DNA of 64,000 nucleotides from an uncultured SAR86 cluster bacterium (GCA_905181595.1 CAJIYI010000002.1:161857-225856), one strand, 5' to 3'. Shown: positions 27,169 to 37,513, numbered from the stretch's first letter. Translations and numbers: made by a program. Notes: generated from the letters alone by a model not told the origin.

Positions 27169-28754
27169 TAGCTTACCTTTGGAGGAGTAGAAAATGTGTG
27201 GTATGGCGCGGGTGAATCAACAGTCCATTCAAGGCCTCGAGCCCCTTCCCAAACTTCAGGTGTGGCTTTTTTTCCACCCATTACTGTTTTAATAACAATA
27301 AATAAGAATAGTATTTGAGATGCACCAAACAAGAAGGCTCCAACTGAAGATACCATATTCCAATCTGCAAACTGCAGCGCATAGTCTGGAACTCTTCTTG
27401 GCATTCCTGCCAGCCCAATCCAATGCTGTGGGAAGAAAGTAACATTTACACCTATAAATGAGAGCCAAAAATGTAATCTACCAAGTCTCTCGTCATACAT
27501 GTTTCCAGTCCACTTAGGAATCCAGTAATAGACAGCTGCCATGATAGAGAATATAGCGCCTGGGACTAAAACATAATGGAAATGAGCTACAACAAAATAG
27601 GTATCATGATATTGAAAATCAGCCGGTGTAATTGCAAGCATCAAGCCAGAGAATCCACCAATGGTAAATAACACTACAAATGCTATCGCAAACAACATGG
27701 GTGTTTCATACGTAATTGAACCCTTAAACATTGTAGTAACCCAATTAAATACTTTTACGCCTGTCGGGACCGCAATTAACATAGTTGCCCACATAAAGAA
27801 TAATTCTGCTGCGAGCGGCAGACCTACTGTAAACATATGATGAGCCCAAACTACAAAAGATAAGATCGCAATGGATGTCATTGCCCAAACCATTGATGTA
27901 TGACCAAACAGCTGTTTTCTGGAAAAAGTTTCTATTATGTGAGATGTGATCCCAAAGGCTGGAAGAATCATAATATAAACTTCAGGATGCCCAAAAAACC
28001 AAAAAATATGTTGAAATAATACTGGATCTCCCCCACCTGCTGCATTAAAGAAGCTGGTGCCAAAATGGATGTCCATCAACATCATAGTTACCGCTCCAGC
28101 TAAGACAGGCATAACAGCTATTAAAAGATAAGCTGTAATCAACCATGACCAAACAAACAAAGGCATCTTCATTAAGGTCATGCCCGGGGCACGCATATTC
28201 ATAATAGTTACGATTACATTAATTGAGCCCATAATTGAGGAGGCTCCCATAATATGAACAGAGAAAATAAAGAAAGTTACACTCGGGGGTGCGTAAGTTG
28301 TTGAAAGAGGTGCATAGAAAGTCCACCCAAAATTAGGAGCGCCTCCCTCCATAAACAAAGATGAAAGTAATATAAAAAATGCTACGGGAAGTATCCAAAA
28401 ACTTAGATTATTCATTCGTGGAAGTGCCATATCTGGGGCTCCTACCATCATTGGAATCAACCAGTTTGCTAGGCCAACAAAAGCAGGCATTACGGCTCCA
28501 AAAACCATTATCAGCCCATGCAGTGTAAGCATTTGATTGTAAAATTCTGGCTCTACTATTTGCATGCCAGGCTGAAATAACTCAGCTCTGATAACCATGG
28601 CCATCGCTCCACCTATTAAGAACATGGCAAAACTAAACCAAAGATACAATGTGCCTATATCTTTATGATTCGTTGTATATAACCAACGAGTCAATCCTTC
28701 TGCTGGGCCATGATGATGATCATCATGATCGTGAGTCTCTATTACTGCGCTCAT
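27168..28754 (-). CDS. ctaD: Cytochrome c oxidase subunit I
   Basis: Catalytic subunit carrying haem a, haem a3 and CuB; reduces oxygen to water and pumps protons. The 528-residue protein has twelve membrane helices. Key sites: LTLHGLIMVFGAVMPAF with a haem a ligand His, WFFGHPEVYIMILPAFG with the CuB His-Tyr pair and the K-channel start, WAHHMFTVG with the two further CuB His, and YFVVAHFHYVLVPG with the haem a3 and haem a His. The N-terminus has a His/Asp-rich stretch (THDHDDHHHG). It is the second gene of the operon after coxB, with 12 bases between. Confidence 0.97.
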   Translation of the reverse strand: MSAVIETHDHDDHHHGPAEGLTRWLYTTNHKDIGTLYLWFSFAMFLIGGAMAMVIRAELFQPGMQIVEPEFYNQMLTLHGLIMVFGAVMPAFVGLANWLIPMMVGAPDMALPRMNNLSFWILPVAFFILLSSLFMEGGAPNFGWTFYAPLSTTYAPPSVTFFIFSVHIMGASSIMGSINVIVTIMNMRAPGMTLMKMPLFVWSWLITAYLLIAVMPVLAGAVTMMLMDIHFGTSFFNAAGGGDPVLFQHIFWFFGHPEVYIMILPAFGITSHIIETFSRKQLFGHTSMVWAMTSIAILSFVVWAHHMFTVGLPLAAELFFMWATMLIAVPTGVKVFNWVTTMFKGSITYETPMLFAIAFVVLFTIGGFSGLMLAITPADFQYHDTYFVVAHFHYVLVPGAIFSIMAAVYYWIPKWTGNMYDERLGRLHFWLSFIGVNVTFFPQHWIGLAGMPRRVPDYALQFADWNMVSSVGAFLFGASQILFLFIVIKTVMGGKKATPEVWEGARGLEWTVDSPAPYHTFSTPPKVS

Positions 28755-28766
28755 ATTTCTTCCTCT

Positions 28767-29918
28767 TTAAACTTTAGGTTTTTTATATTCAACTATGTCT
28801 GTTGGAACTACAATTTCTCCATCTCCGTTTTCTGCATTACCCCATGACCTTCTAGTATAGGTAATCACTGCGGCCATATCGACTTCTGAAAGTTGGTTTG
28901 CATAAGAGGCCATTGCAGCTCCTTGAACGCCCTCCATTAGAATTTCTAGGTGGCGTGCTTTATTATTTAACACGATGTCGCTCCCAGCTAGTGCAGGGAA
29001 AATTCCAGCAATACCAGCACCGTTGGATTGATGGCATGCTACACAGTTTTTTTGGTAAATACCTTCTCCCCTTTGAACCAACTCTTCAGCTGACCAAGTT
29101 TTCTCAGTAAGTTCGGCCATTTTTAATGCAGCTTCCTTTTTGCCTGCTACCCAAAGATCGTATTCATCTTGCGGGACAACCTTAACTACTACTGGCATGA
29201 ACCCATGATTTTTTCCACATAACTCAGTGCACTTACCGCGATAGGTTCCTGGTTTATCCACGATTGTCCAAGCGGTATTAATGAAGCCTGGAATGGCATC
29301 CTGTTTAATTGCAAAGTCAGGCATCCACCAAGAATGAATGACGTCGTTAGCTGTTATCAAAAAGCGAATTTTCTTACCAACTGGAATAACAACAGCTTCG
29401 TCTACCTCTTCTAGGTAATGCTCACCCTTAGGTGTTCTGTTATAAATTTCATCTAGATCTGTAGTGAGATTTGAGAAAAAACCAATGTTATCTTCTAAGT
29501 ACCTATATTCCCATTTCCACTGATACCCAATGACCTGAATATTAATATCTCCTTCAGTATCATCATAAATTTTCGTCAGAGTGTTAGATGCTGGAACTGC
29601 CATCAGCACTAAAATTAAAAATGGAACTATGGTCCAAGCCAGCTCTAATGATGTATTTTCGTGAAAGGTTGAGGCGTTGGGATTCTTCTTTTTGGTAAAT
29701 GCAAACATCGAGTAAAACATCACACCAAATACTACTATGCCAATCGCCACGCAAATCCAGAAAATTAGCATGTGTAACCCAAATACTTCTTTGCTGATTG
29801 CAGTAACTCCCTGCGTCATGTTTAGATCACTCCAAGCGGCAAATGATGGGCTGGTAAAAATACTTAGGAATATAGCGGCTAAGCCTTTATTAATAGTTGT
29901 GGTAGCTTTTTTAAACAT
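28767..29918 (-). CDS. ctaC: Cytochrome c oxidase subunit II with fused cytochrome c domain (caa3 type)
   Basis: Receives electrons at the binuclear CuA site. It has a signal peptide (residues 1 to about 27), two membrane helices (about 50-72 and 92-112), and a cupredoxin domain with YQWKWEYRYL and the CuA ligands in CTELCGKNHGFM. The C-terminal extension carries one haem c site, NCVACHQ near residue 297, with an SYANQLSEVDMAAVITYTRR-type cytochrome c tail. The fusion makes this a caa3-type enzyme. Length 383. It is the first gene of the minus-strand oxidase operon. Confidence 0.96.
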   Translation of the reverse strand: MFKKATTTINKGLAAIFLSIFTSPSFAAWSDLNMTQGVTAISKEVFGLHMLIFWICVAIGIVVFGVMFYSMFAFTKKKNPNASTFHENTSLELAWTIVPFLILVLMAVPASNTLTKIYDDTEGDINIQVIGYQWKWEYRYLEDNIGFFSNLTTDLDEIYNRTPKGEHYLEEVDEAVVIPVGKKIRFLITANDVIHSWWMPDFAIKQDAIPGFINTAWTIVDKPGTYRGKCTELCGKNHGFMPVVVKVVPQDEYDLWVAGKKEAALKMAELTEKTWSAEELVQRGEGIYQKNCVACHQSNGAGIAGIFPALAGSDIVLNNKARHLEILMEGVQGAAMASYANQLSEVDMAAVITYTRRSWGNAENGDGEIVVPTDIVEYKKPKV

Positions 29919-29970
29919 TAGAATTCCCTGGCTTCAATGAAACTTTTAAAATAAATAATTGATATATCTT

Positions 29971-29999
29971 ATTATAACTAAAAATTATGTTCATTAAAA
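29971..29999 (-). promoter_or_regulatory. Possible promoter of the coxBA-ctaG-coxC operon
   Basis: On the minus strand a perfect TATAAT (29971-29976) lies about 50 bases upstream of the coxB start, but the -35 region at 17-base spacing (TTTTAA, 29994-29999) is weak. The 156-base gap from 29919 to 30074 holds no other feature I can support. Confidence 0.35.
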
Positions 30000-30074
30000 G
30001 TTTATTTAGCATTATTAGCAAACTAATAAGCGGTTTTTTTCTGAGGCTATAATAGCTTTAAAGCGTTATAAATT

Positions 30075-30287
30075 CTAGGAATTTTTGTTTCTAAAGTCAT
30101 CTAAATTAAAGACCTTTGGATTGCTTGTATTGGTATTTGTCTCGCTGGGATCTTTAGGCCTGTATTCTTTAAAATCACAATTTAAACAATAGATCGTATT
30201 ATCGTCAGGACTAATTGCGATCTTATCTTGTTCTTTGCAAGATGGGCATACAGCTCCAGCAATAAATCGTATAAAACCCTTATTCAT
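30075..30287 (-). CDS. yheV: YheV family putative zinc ribbon protein (DUF2387)
   Basis: Small protein of 70 residues, function unknown. It opens with KGFIRFIAGAVCPSC, matching the RKRFIAGATCPAC start of E. coli YheV, and has a second pair, YCLNCDF, so four cysteines form a likely zinc ribbon near residues 15-36. The C-terminal half is polar and probably disordered. ATG 30287 is preferred over the immediately preceding in-frame ATG. It overlaps the 3' end of aroE by eight bases and is the last gene of the purE-tsaC-hemF-aroE run. Confidence 0.82.
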   Translation of the reverse strand: MNKGFIRFIAGAVCPSCKEQDKIAISPDDNTIYCLNCDFKEYRPKDPSETNTNTSNPKVFNLDDFRNKNS

Positions 30288-31149
30288 CAAAAAGCTCCGC
30301 TTTAGTTATTTTGGTGTCAGGCTTTATTCCTGTCCATACTTCAAATGATAAGGCAGCTTGATGAATTAACATTCCAAAGCCATCTCTTACTATTTTTCTT
30401 GTGGCTCCTATGTCTTGGCTCTTAGCCCACTTTACAAATGGCGTTGTCTCTCCCAACTTGCTGTAGCTTAGATCATAAAAGTTTGTCACGCCTTCAATAG
30501 GCAATGATTCGCACCACTTGAAATCAAGTTCCTCTTTAGCCGATGTTGCGTTAATTAATGTATGGAAACCTTGAAGTCCCATTCACTTAGGTAAGTTTCT
30601 ATGTCAACTACTTGAGTGTTTGGATATAGATCATCATAATCCAATGGAGGGAAACCTGCTAACAACTGGTTTAACCTTCTCTTTGGTTCTGTTAGCTATA
30701 GCAATAACTCTAGGGGCCCTAGTTTGCAAGTCATGTATGATGCTTTGAGCTGCCCCACCAGCTCCTAGAATTAAAATATCAGACTTAATTTCATTGATAT
30801 TAGCCTCCATTAAACCCTTAATTAGTCCCATTCCATCCGTAGAATCAGCGAATATTTGATTGGTATCTCTTAATCTTGTTAGCGTATTTGCAGCTCCTAT
30901 TTTTTTTACAATAGGTGAAAAGTCATCAACAGAATTTAGGCAATCTATTTTGTGCGGAAGGGTCACATTCAGACCGCTTCCCCCATCATCAAAAAAATCT
31001 CTAATAAAACTATCTAAGTTTGATGTAAGCACATGGTATGGCTCATATTCGATCTTAATATTTGCACGCTTTGCGAATAAATTATGAATTTTAGGTGAGA
31101 GAGAATGGCTTATAGGATCTCCAACTACACCAAGCTTATAAGTTTTCAT
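30280..31149 (-). CDS. aroE: Shikimate 5-dehydrogenase, two frameshifts
   Basis: Reduces 3-dehydroshikimate to shikimate with NADPH in aromatic amino acid synthesis. The N-terminal frame (30634-31149) has GDPISHSLSPKIHNLF, NVTLPHK and the cofactor loop LGAGGAAQSI; the C-terminal frame (30280-30582) has INATSAKEEL and DGFGMLIHQAALSFEVW. Between them a third frame reads YDDLYPNTQVVDIETYLSEWD. An extra T near 30641 and one lost base near 30570 would join all three into a normal protein of about 289 residues. The tsaC-hemF-aroE order is ancestral in gammaproteobacteria. Confidence 0.9.
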
Positions 31150-31152
31150 AAG

Positions 31153-32075
31153 TTAATTATGCTCATTCCATTTTTTATCTATGAATTTTAGAAGTTTCTT
31201 TTCTTTTTTATTAATGTTTGCTGAAAGCCTGAATGGCCAATTAACTGCTGGCGGCATAGAGGCAAGTATTGAATCAGTTCTGCCGTTAGATTCGATTCCA
31301 AATTTTGTTCCCCTGTCGAATAATAAGTTGAATTCTACGTATCTTCCTCTTCTATATAGCTGAAACTCTCTATCCTCTGCTGTAAATTTGTGCTTTTTAT
31401 TGATATTTACTAATTCAACGTAGGTTTCAATGTAACATTTTGAAACTTCTTCCAATAAAAGTAAGCTTTCTGAGATATTTTTATGCTGCAACTGATCAAA
31501 GAATATTCCTCCAATGCCCCTTTTTTCTTTTCTGTGAGGTAGATAAAAATAATCATCGCAATTTTTAGCAAATTTTTTATAAAATTTATTGTCAAAGTTA
31601 TCAAGGCAGGCCTTTGCTTTTAATGCCATATCGAAGATTCTTCTTTGGTTGGAAAAAATGGAGTTAGATCAAAGCCTCCTCCAATCCACCAGTTTTCTAT
31701 ATTATTATTTTTTCCTAGTTCTAGAAAAATTCTTACATTCATGTGACTGGTTGGACAAAACGGGTTCATTGGATGGGCTATTGCAGAAACTCCCATTGCA
31801 TGAAATTTACTAGAGGTGCTTTTATTCTTCGCAGCAATAGAAGAGTCCGGTAATTTTTTGCCAGAAATTGATGAATAATTTACTGCCGCTTTTTCAATTG
31901 TGTCGCCAGTAATTGAAATAGATTTGCCGCCGCCGCCTTGATCTCTTTTCCAAACTTTCGCCACTCTGATAGCAGGAGTAATATTCAGCTTTTTAATTCC
32001 ATTTTCTATATTCTTTTGTATCCTAGTAAATGTAGACTCAAGGTTTGCAAGCTCTTTTTTTGTAAGTTTATTCAC
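31153..32075 (-). CDS. hemF: Oxygen-dependent coproporphyrinogen III oxidase, one frameshift
   Basis: Oxidative decarboxylation of coproporphyrinogen III to protoporphyrinogen IX in aerobic haem synthesis. The N-terminal frame has WKRDQGGGGKSISI near residue 44, HAMGVSAIAHPMNPFCPTSHMNVR near 92 and WWIGGGFDLTPFFP. The C-terminal frame has LPHRKEKRGIGGIFFD, YRRGRYVEFNLLFDRGTKFG and SMPPAVNWPF. One missing T in GGCATTAAAA near 31624 separates them; restored, the frame reads IWHLKAKACLDNF. Corrected length is about 307. The start is GTG 32075, overlapping the tsaC stop. Its presence indicates aerobic life. Confidence 0.94.
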
Positions 32076-32625
32076 GAAGATAATCCATGGTTTTCAAGTC
32101 AATTATAGCGGAAGGTTTGTTTGCTGATCCATTCTCAAAATCATACAGTGCAACGTCTGGTTCTGTAAAAATTTCTAGGGCCTCAGCAGCTGTTATGGGT
32201 GTTGGTTGGTTGCTAATATTTGCAGATGTAGAAACCATTAAACTTTTAAATTTCGCTAGTAACTCTTTAATTGGTTTGTGATCGCTTACTCTCATTGCAA
32301 TACTATTATCTGAAGCTTTTATATGAGGTGGAACCAAGCTATTTGATTCAAATATTACTGTTGTATGGCCCGGCCAAATAGTCTCAAGAAAGTTAGTTTG
32401 CATCTCAGATAATGGTTGAAAATATTTTAAAGAATCATGGATAGTTGGGGCTAATATAATTAAACTTTTTGATGCCTCTCTTTGCTTAAGAGCGTTAATT
32501 TTATTAACTGCTGTAGCATTAAATGCATCACATCCAATCCCCCAAACTCCCTCGGTTGGATGCAATAAAATCTTTCCTTGTTTTAACCAATCAATGGCTT
32601 CTTCAGCAGAGTTAAATTTATTCAA
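32068..32625 (-). CDS. tsaC: Threonylcarbamoyl-AMP synthase TsaC
   Basis: Makes threonylcarbamoyl adenylate from threonine, bicarbonate and ATP, the first step of the t6A modification of tRNAs that read ANN codons. The 185-residue single YrdC/Sua5 domain has PTEGVWGIGCDA near residue 23, KQREASKSLIILAP near 47, WPGHTTVIF and the STSAN motif near 133. It lacks the extra C-terminal domain of Sua5, so TsaC is the better name. The start is a TTG at 32625, five bases after the purE stop; the 3' end overlaps the hemF GTG. Confidence 0.93.
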   Translation of the reverse strand: MNKFNSAEEAIDWLKQGKILLHPTEGVWGIGCDAFNATAVNKINALKQREASKSLIILAPTIHDSLKYFQPLSEMQTNFLETIWPGHTTVIFESNSLVPPHIKASDNSIAMRVSDHKPIKELLAKFKSLMVSTSANISNQPTPITAAEALEIFTEPDVALYDFENGSANKPSAIIDLKTMDYLRE

Positions 32626-32629
32626 ATTT

Positions 32630-33124
32630 TTATTGAATAGACTTGTTGGCTTCTAAAACATCCGCATGCATTTTGATCTTATATTCGTCTAATTTTTTAG
32701 ACATTTCATCATCGCTGGTACCTATTATTTGTGCGGCACAAATTGCTGCATTAATAGCACCAGATTTACCAATAGCAAATGTTGCAACCGGAACTCCTTT
32801 TGGCATTTGAACTGTTGCAAGCAGAGCGTCCATTCCATCTAAATCTCCACCAGCCAATGGAATCCCTAGAACTGGTTTAGTTGTTTGTGCGGCTATTGCA
32901 CCTGCTAAATGAGCGGCCATTCCAGCTGCTGCAATAAATACTTTGACACCGTTTTGCTCTGATTCCTTAATAGTTTTTACTACCTCTTCTGGTGTTCGAT
33001 GAGCAGAAAGGATGTACATGTTGAAAGAGATATCGAATTCAGCAAGGGTATCGGCTGCGGCCTGAACTACAGGCAAGTCAGATTTTGAACCCATAAATAT
33101 AGAAACGGCAGTTTGAGATGACAT
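32630..33124 (-). CDS. purE: N5-carboxyaminoimidazole ribonucleotide mutase (PurE class I)
   Basis: Moves the carboxyl group of N5-CAIR to make CAIR in purine synthesis. The 164-residue protein has FMGSKSDLPVV near residue 10, the catalytic SAHRTPEEV near 40, AAAGMAAHLAGAIAA and GIPLAGGDLDGMDALLATVQMPKGVPVATFAIG, all class I PurE signatures. The partner gene purK is not in the window. It heads the minus-strand run purE-tsaC-hemF-aroE-yheV and is divergent from def. Confidence 0.95.
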   Translation of the reverse strand: MSSQTAVSIFMGSKSDLPVVQAAADTLAEFDISFNMYILSAHRTPEEVVKTIKESEQNGVKVFIAAAGMAAHLAGAIAAQTTKPVLGIPLAGGDLDGMDALLATVQMPKGVPVATFAIGKSGAINAAICAAQIIGTSDDEMSKKLDEYKIKMHADVLEANKSIQ

Positions 33125-33188
33125 AAATATTTCTCCGGAAAAATTAATAAATTATTGGTTTACAGGTGTTGATTATAGAGAATGATCA

Positions 33189-33194
33189 TATAAT
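33189..33194 (+). promoter_or_regulatory. Perfect -10 element immediately before def
   Basis: TATAAT at 33189-33194 ends six bases before the def ATG (33201), so transcription would be expected to begin at or within a base or two of the start codon. No good -35 element is seen at 17 bases. This could be a leaderless promoter for the def-fmt pair; the alternative is a chance TATAAT in AT-rich DNA. Confidence 0.35.
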
Positions 33195-33200
33195 GTGTAT

Positions 33201-33692
33201 ATGGCAAAGCTGAATATTTTAACATTCCCTGATCCAAGGCTCAGGAAGGTAGCAGTGCCTGTTACTAAATTCGACAAAAGTCTCGAAAATTTTGTGTCTG
33301 ACATGCTAGAAACAATGTATGAAGAAAATGGGATTGGTTTGGCGGCCAGTCAAGTAGATTTTCATGAAAGAATCATAGTAATAGACATATCTGATGAAAG
33401 GAATGACCCAAAAGTCTTTATAAATCCAGAATTTAAGGTATTAAACGACAAAAGTCTACTTTCATTCAATGAGGGCTGCCTATCGGTACCGGGTGTCACT
33501 GAAGAAATAGTGAGACCAGATAGCATTTACTTGACCTGGCAAGACGTTAAGGGAGAACATCACGCAGATGAGCCTTCGGGGCTCTTAACCGTATGTATTC
33601 AGCATGAAATTGATCATTTAGAGGGTAAGCTAATGGTTGACTATCTATCGCCCCTTAAAAGAGACAGAATTCGCAAAAAAGCCTCTAAATAA
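33201..33692 (+). CDS. def: Peptide deformylase
   Basis: Metalloenzyme that removes the formyl group from nascent proteins. The 163-residue protein has the three family motifs: GIGLAASQV near residue 44, EGCLSVPG near 90 and QHEIDHLEGKL near 131, giving the Cys and two His metal ligands and the catalytic Glu. I start at ATG 33201 (MAKLNILTFPDPRL); a GTG at 33195 adds two residues. fmt follows 39 bases later, the usual pairing of formylation and deformylation enzymes. Confidence 0.96.
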   Translation: MAKLNILTFPDPRLRKVAVPVTKFDKSLENFVSDMLETMYEENGIGLAASQVDFHERIIVIDISDERNDPKVFINPEFKVLNDKSLLSFNEGCLSVPGVTEEIVRPDSIYLTWQDVKGEHHADEPSGLLTVCIQHEIDHLEGKLMVDYLSPLKRDRIRKKASK

Positions 33693-33731
33693 CTAGTTTG
33701 AGAAGAATTTAGAAAAATACGTACTACCTAT

Positions 33732-34652
33732 ATGAAAATTTTATTTGCTGGCTCGCCTGGATCTTCAGCAGAGATACTTCAAGATTTATTTAATCAAGAA
33801 TGTGAAATTGTTGGTGTAATAAGTCAGCCAGACAAACGCTCAAAAAGATCTGGTGGAAAAGACCCGTCTGCTGTCTCTGTGATGGCCAACAACCTGGGCC
33901 TGCCTTTATTTAAACCAAGCAAGATAGATAACGAATTCAAAGAAATCATTTCAACTATTCAATGTGAGTTTTTAGTTGTTTCCGCTTACGGGAAAATACT
34001 GCCCGAATGGTTCTTAGCACATCCTGATATCTCATCTATTAATGTACATTTTTCATTGCTACCAAAATATAGGGGTGCGTCTCCAATACAGTCTTCTTTA
34101 TTAAATGGTGATCTTGATTCAGGCATTTCAATTATGAAGATGACTAAAGGCCTTGATGAGGGACCAATTTATAGCGCAGAGAAAATTACTATTCCAGAAA
34201 ATGCAGACAAGCATTTTTTAGAAACGGAGCTCACAAAAGTTGCAAATAAAGTTTTATTTACTACATTGCTAGAAGTATCAAAAGACAAAAAATTACCAAC
34301 TGCTCAGGATGATGCGGATGCATCATATTGCACAAAGATTACAAAATCTTCTGGCAAGGTTAATTTTATTGATGAAGATGCAAGCAGTGTTATAAGAAAA
34401 TTTAATGCGTTTAAGAATTGGCCAGGTATATTTTTTGAAAAGAATAATGTGGTTATTAAGATTCATGGAATTAAGCTATTATCTGAAATATTGGATGTCA
34501 ATGAATCAAGAAATTTCTATTTCTGCGCTGATGGACTTGCAGTTAAAACAACATCTAAAACGCTAGTGATTACTCACTTACAGTTTCCTGGTAAGAATAT
34601 AATTGCATCACAAGATGCAGCAAATTCTTATGCAGACTTTTTTGCCGATTAA
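33732..34652 (+). CDS. fmt: Methionyl-tRNA formyltransferase
   Basis: Formylates initiator Met-tRNA using 10-formyltetrahydrofolate. The N-terminal formyltransferase domain has FAGSPGSSAEILQDL and NVHFSLLPKYRGASPIQ near residue 108, including the catalytic Asn-His pair and the SLLP motif. The C-terminal OB-like domain (from about residue 205) contacts the tRNA. Length 306 is close to the usual 315. The gene belongs to the def-fmt unit and is followed by trkA in place of rsmB, which lies between them in Pseudomonas and is absent here. Confidence 0.94.
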   Translation: MKILFAGSPGSSAEILQDLFNQECEIVGVISQPDKRSKRSGGKDPSAVSVMANNLGLPLFKPSKIDNEFKEIISTIQCEFLVVSAYGKILPEWFLAHPDISSINVHFSLLPKYRGASPIQSSLLNGDLDSGISIMKMTKGLDEGPIYSAEKITIPENADKHFLETELTKVANKVLFTTLLEVSKDKKLPTAQDDADASYCTKITKSSGKVNFIDEDASSVIRKFNAFKNWPGIFFEKNNVVIKIHGIKLLSEILDVNESRNFYFCADGLAVKTTSKTLVITHLQFPGKNIIASQDAANSYADFFAD

Positions 34653-34704
34653 ATAAATATATGCAGTTCTTCCAATTGCTTAAAAAGAGGTTTAATTTAT
34701 ACCT

Positions 34705-36064
34705 ATGAAAATTTTAATACTGGGGGCTGGTAGAGTTGGCAGCAGCTTAGCCTCTACTCTTTCAAGAGAAAACTATGATGTTAGTATCATTGACCATAAC
34801 AAAGACAAGCTACTTCGACTTCAGGAGGACTTTGACTTAGCCACTGTTATTGGTCATGCATCTCATCCAAATACCTTAGAAAGTGCTGGAGCAGATGAGG
34901 AAACAATATTGCTTGCTGTGACCAGCAGCGACGAATGCAATATAGCCTCTTGTCAAATTGCTAAATCAAAATTTAAAGTCAAGAAAACAATTTGCAGACT
35001 TTCGGATGCGTCTTATCTTGATTCGCTAGATGCATTTGGAGAGGGCAATATCGATATAGCTATTGGCCCAGAAAATGAAGTAACAGACCACCTTGTTGAT
35101 TTAATTAAACACCCTGGTGCGGAACAAATTGAAACATTTGCTAATGGTTCTTTAAAAGTAGTTTCAGTAAAGGCAAAAAAGGATGGAATGCTGGTTAATA
35201 GAGAATTGAAAAGCATTAAGAGTGATATGCCTGAAACACAAACATTCGTTCCAGCTATATACAGAAAAGGGAAGCCATTTATTCCTGATGGTAAAACAAT
35301 AATTAAAGAGAATGATGAGCTGTACTTTGTTGCTGCTGAAGATGATATTGATAGCGTTGTTCAAGAAATGCGCCTTCAGGACACCTCTTCACCTAGAATA
35401 ATGATTATTGGGGGCGGAAAAATTGGCTTTGCATTAGCTAAAACCCTGGAAGAAGACTATAAAATTAAAGATTATTGATCCAGATCGCGATAGATGCGAG
35501 ATGCTTTCTAGAGAATTAAACCGGACAATTGTACTTAATGGTGGCGGGTCGGATGAAGACCTTCTTAAAAGTGAGAATATTGAAAATATAGATGTTTTTT
35601 GTGCTCTAACAAATGACGATGAAACAAATATCATGTCTGCCTTCCTTGCTAAAAAATTAGGCGCTAAAAAAACAATTATTATTGTAAATAACTATACGTA
35701 CATAAATATTCTTCCAAAAAACTTTGTTGACATTGCTCTTTCCCCTCAAAGATTATCTGTGTCAATGGTCTTACAACATCTGGCCGAAGGAGATGTTCCA
35801 CAAGATGTTATTTTTAAAATGGGTAGTGGGGCAGAAGCCATTGAAGGAATAGTTCACAAGAATAGTGTTACTGCTAATTTTTTTAATAAACCGATTTCAG
35901 AAATACCTCTTCCTGAAAATTGTGTTGTTGCTGCCGTCACCAGAAATAATGAAACCTTTATGGGCTCAGATAAATTGTTGCTCTGCCCAGGCGATAGGTT
36001 AATAATTTTTATTCTAGGCAAAACAGATAAAACAAAAATTCAAAATCTCTTTATGGAAGATTAA
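34705..36064 (+). CDS. trkA: Trk potassium uptake regulator TrkA, one frameshift
   Basis: Cytosolic NAD-binding peripheral subunit that gates the TrkH potassium channel. It has two RCK modules: the first opens with ILILGAGRVGSSLASTLSRENYDV and the second with IMIIGGGKIGFALAKTLEEDY, each followed by a TrkA-C domain. An extra A in the AAAA near 35460-35463 interrupts the second Rossmann fold; corrected it reads YKLKIIDPDRDRCEMLS. Full length is about 453 residues. The stop TAA overlaps the trkH ATG (TAATG), so sensor and channel are coupled. Confidence 0.94.
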
Positions 36065-37513
36065 TGAACCTTAAGTCTATATTGAATTTGTTGGGAATTT
36101 TATTAGGAATTTTTAGCATATCGTTTTTACCTCCCCTGGCATTAACATTTATATATCAAGAGGATGGGGGTGAGATTTTTTTATATTCCTTCTTATCTTT
36201 ATCTCTTTTTGGTGGGATTGATGTGGTTCATGTCAAGACAAGAAGATCTCACACTTAACATTTCAGATGGTTTTATTATTACAACATTGTTTTGGGTGGT
36301 CCTTGCCTTGGCCGGCTCCATTCCTTTTTATTTCTTTGGTTTAGATTTAAATTTCAGCGCCGCTCTCTTTGAATCAGTTTCCGGAATTACAACAACTGGC
36401 GCTACAACCATTACTGGATTAGATAGCTTGCCAAAATCTATTCTGCTATACAGGCAACTTTTACAATGGGTCGGAGGAGCTGGATTAATTGTTTTGGCTG
36501 TTGCGGTAATGCCGGCACTTGGAATTGGTGGTGGTCAATTATATAAAACTGAATTGCCTGGAAGTCATAATAATCAAAAGCTCACTCCAAGGATTGCAGA
36601 TAGTGCACAAGCATTATGGAAAATTTATGTTGGCTTAACTTTATCTTGTGCATTGCTTTATGGTCTGTCTGGAATGACTGCATTTGACGCTATTGCACAT
36701 AGTTTAAGCACAGTGGCTGGTGGAGGTTTTTCTACACATGATGACAGTATAGGTTTTTTTAATAGTGGGTTTGTTGAGGGGATATGTATTATCTTTATGC
36801 TTTTATCAGCTGCCTCTTTTGCAGTTCATTACGCTGCTATATTTGGAGGAAAGCCTTTAAAATATTTTTATGATGCAGAGTTTAAATTTTTTCTTTCTGT
36901 TGTAGGAATTGTCATTGCTATTTCTATTCTTGTATTTCTTCTAAGTAACTCATATACGGGCTTATATTCTATAATAAGCACTGCTATTTTTCATGCTGTT
37001 TCTATTATTACCACCTCGGGATTTACCACAGAAAACTTCTCTCTTTGGCCTGGATTTTTGCCATATCTTTTGTTAGTTGGAGCCTTTATGGGAGCATGCT
37101 CACAATCAGTTGGTGGCGGAATTAAAGCTTGGCGAGTTTTGATTATGATTAATCAAGCATATAAAGAAATACTAAAAACAATTCATCCAAATGCGGTGCT
37201 AACATCTAAGATTGGAACCAAGGTTATTGATGCAAAAATTGCTGAAAAGGTTTGGGGCTTTTTCTCAATTTATGTTTTTATATTTATGTTTTTACTGCTA
37301 GCAATGCTTGGCACTGGTTTAGATTTTGAATCTGCATTTTCTGCAGTAGGCGCTTGCTTGAATAATCTAGGGCCAGGTCTTGGAGAAGTCGCAGAAAACT
37401 ACACGGCCGTTAGCGGCATCGGAAAACTAATTCTCTGCTTTGCTATGATCTTGGGTCGATTGGAAATATTTACTTTGCTGGTTTTATTTACACCAGCATT
37501 TTGGAGGCGCTAA
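36064..37513 (+). CDS. trkH: Trk potassium uptake channel TrkH, one frameshift
   Basis: Membrane channel subunit for potassium. It has four repeated membrane-pore-membrane units; the selectivity-filter segments are visible as SGITTTGATT near residue 105, STVAGGGFSTHD near 215, IITTSGFTTENF near 315 and SAVGACLNNLGPGLG near 430. The first 64 residues lie in a different frame; an extra G in GGTGGGATTG near 36219 explains it, and corrected sequence runs LFGGLMWFMSRQEDL. Corrected length is about 482. It overlaps trkA at its start, and its stop shares CTAA with the convergent acyltransferase gene. Confidence 0.94.

Noticed and set aside
10282..30290. Plus- and minus-strand open frames of 60-110 codons opposite or within annotated genes
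   Set aside because: They are shadows of real genes: no family motifs, no ribosome binding sites and no room for separate transcription.
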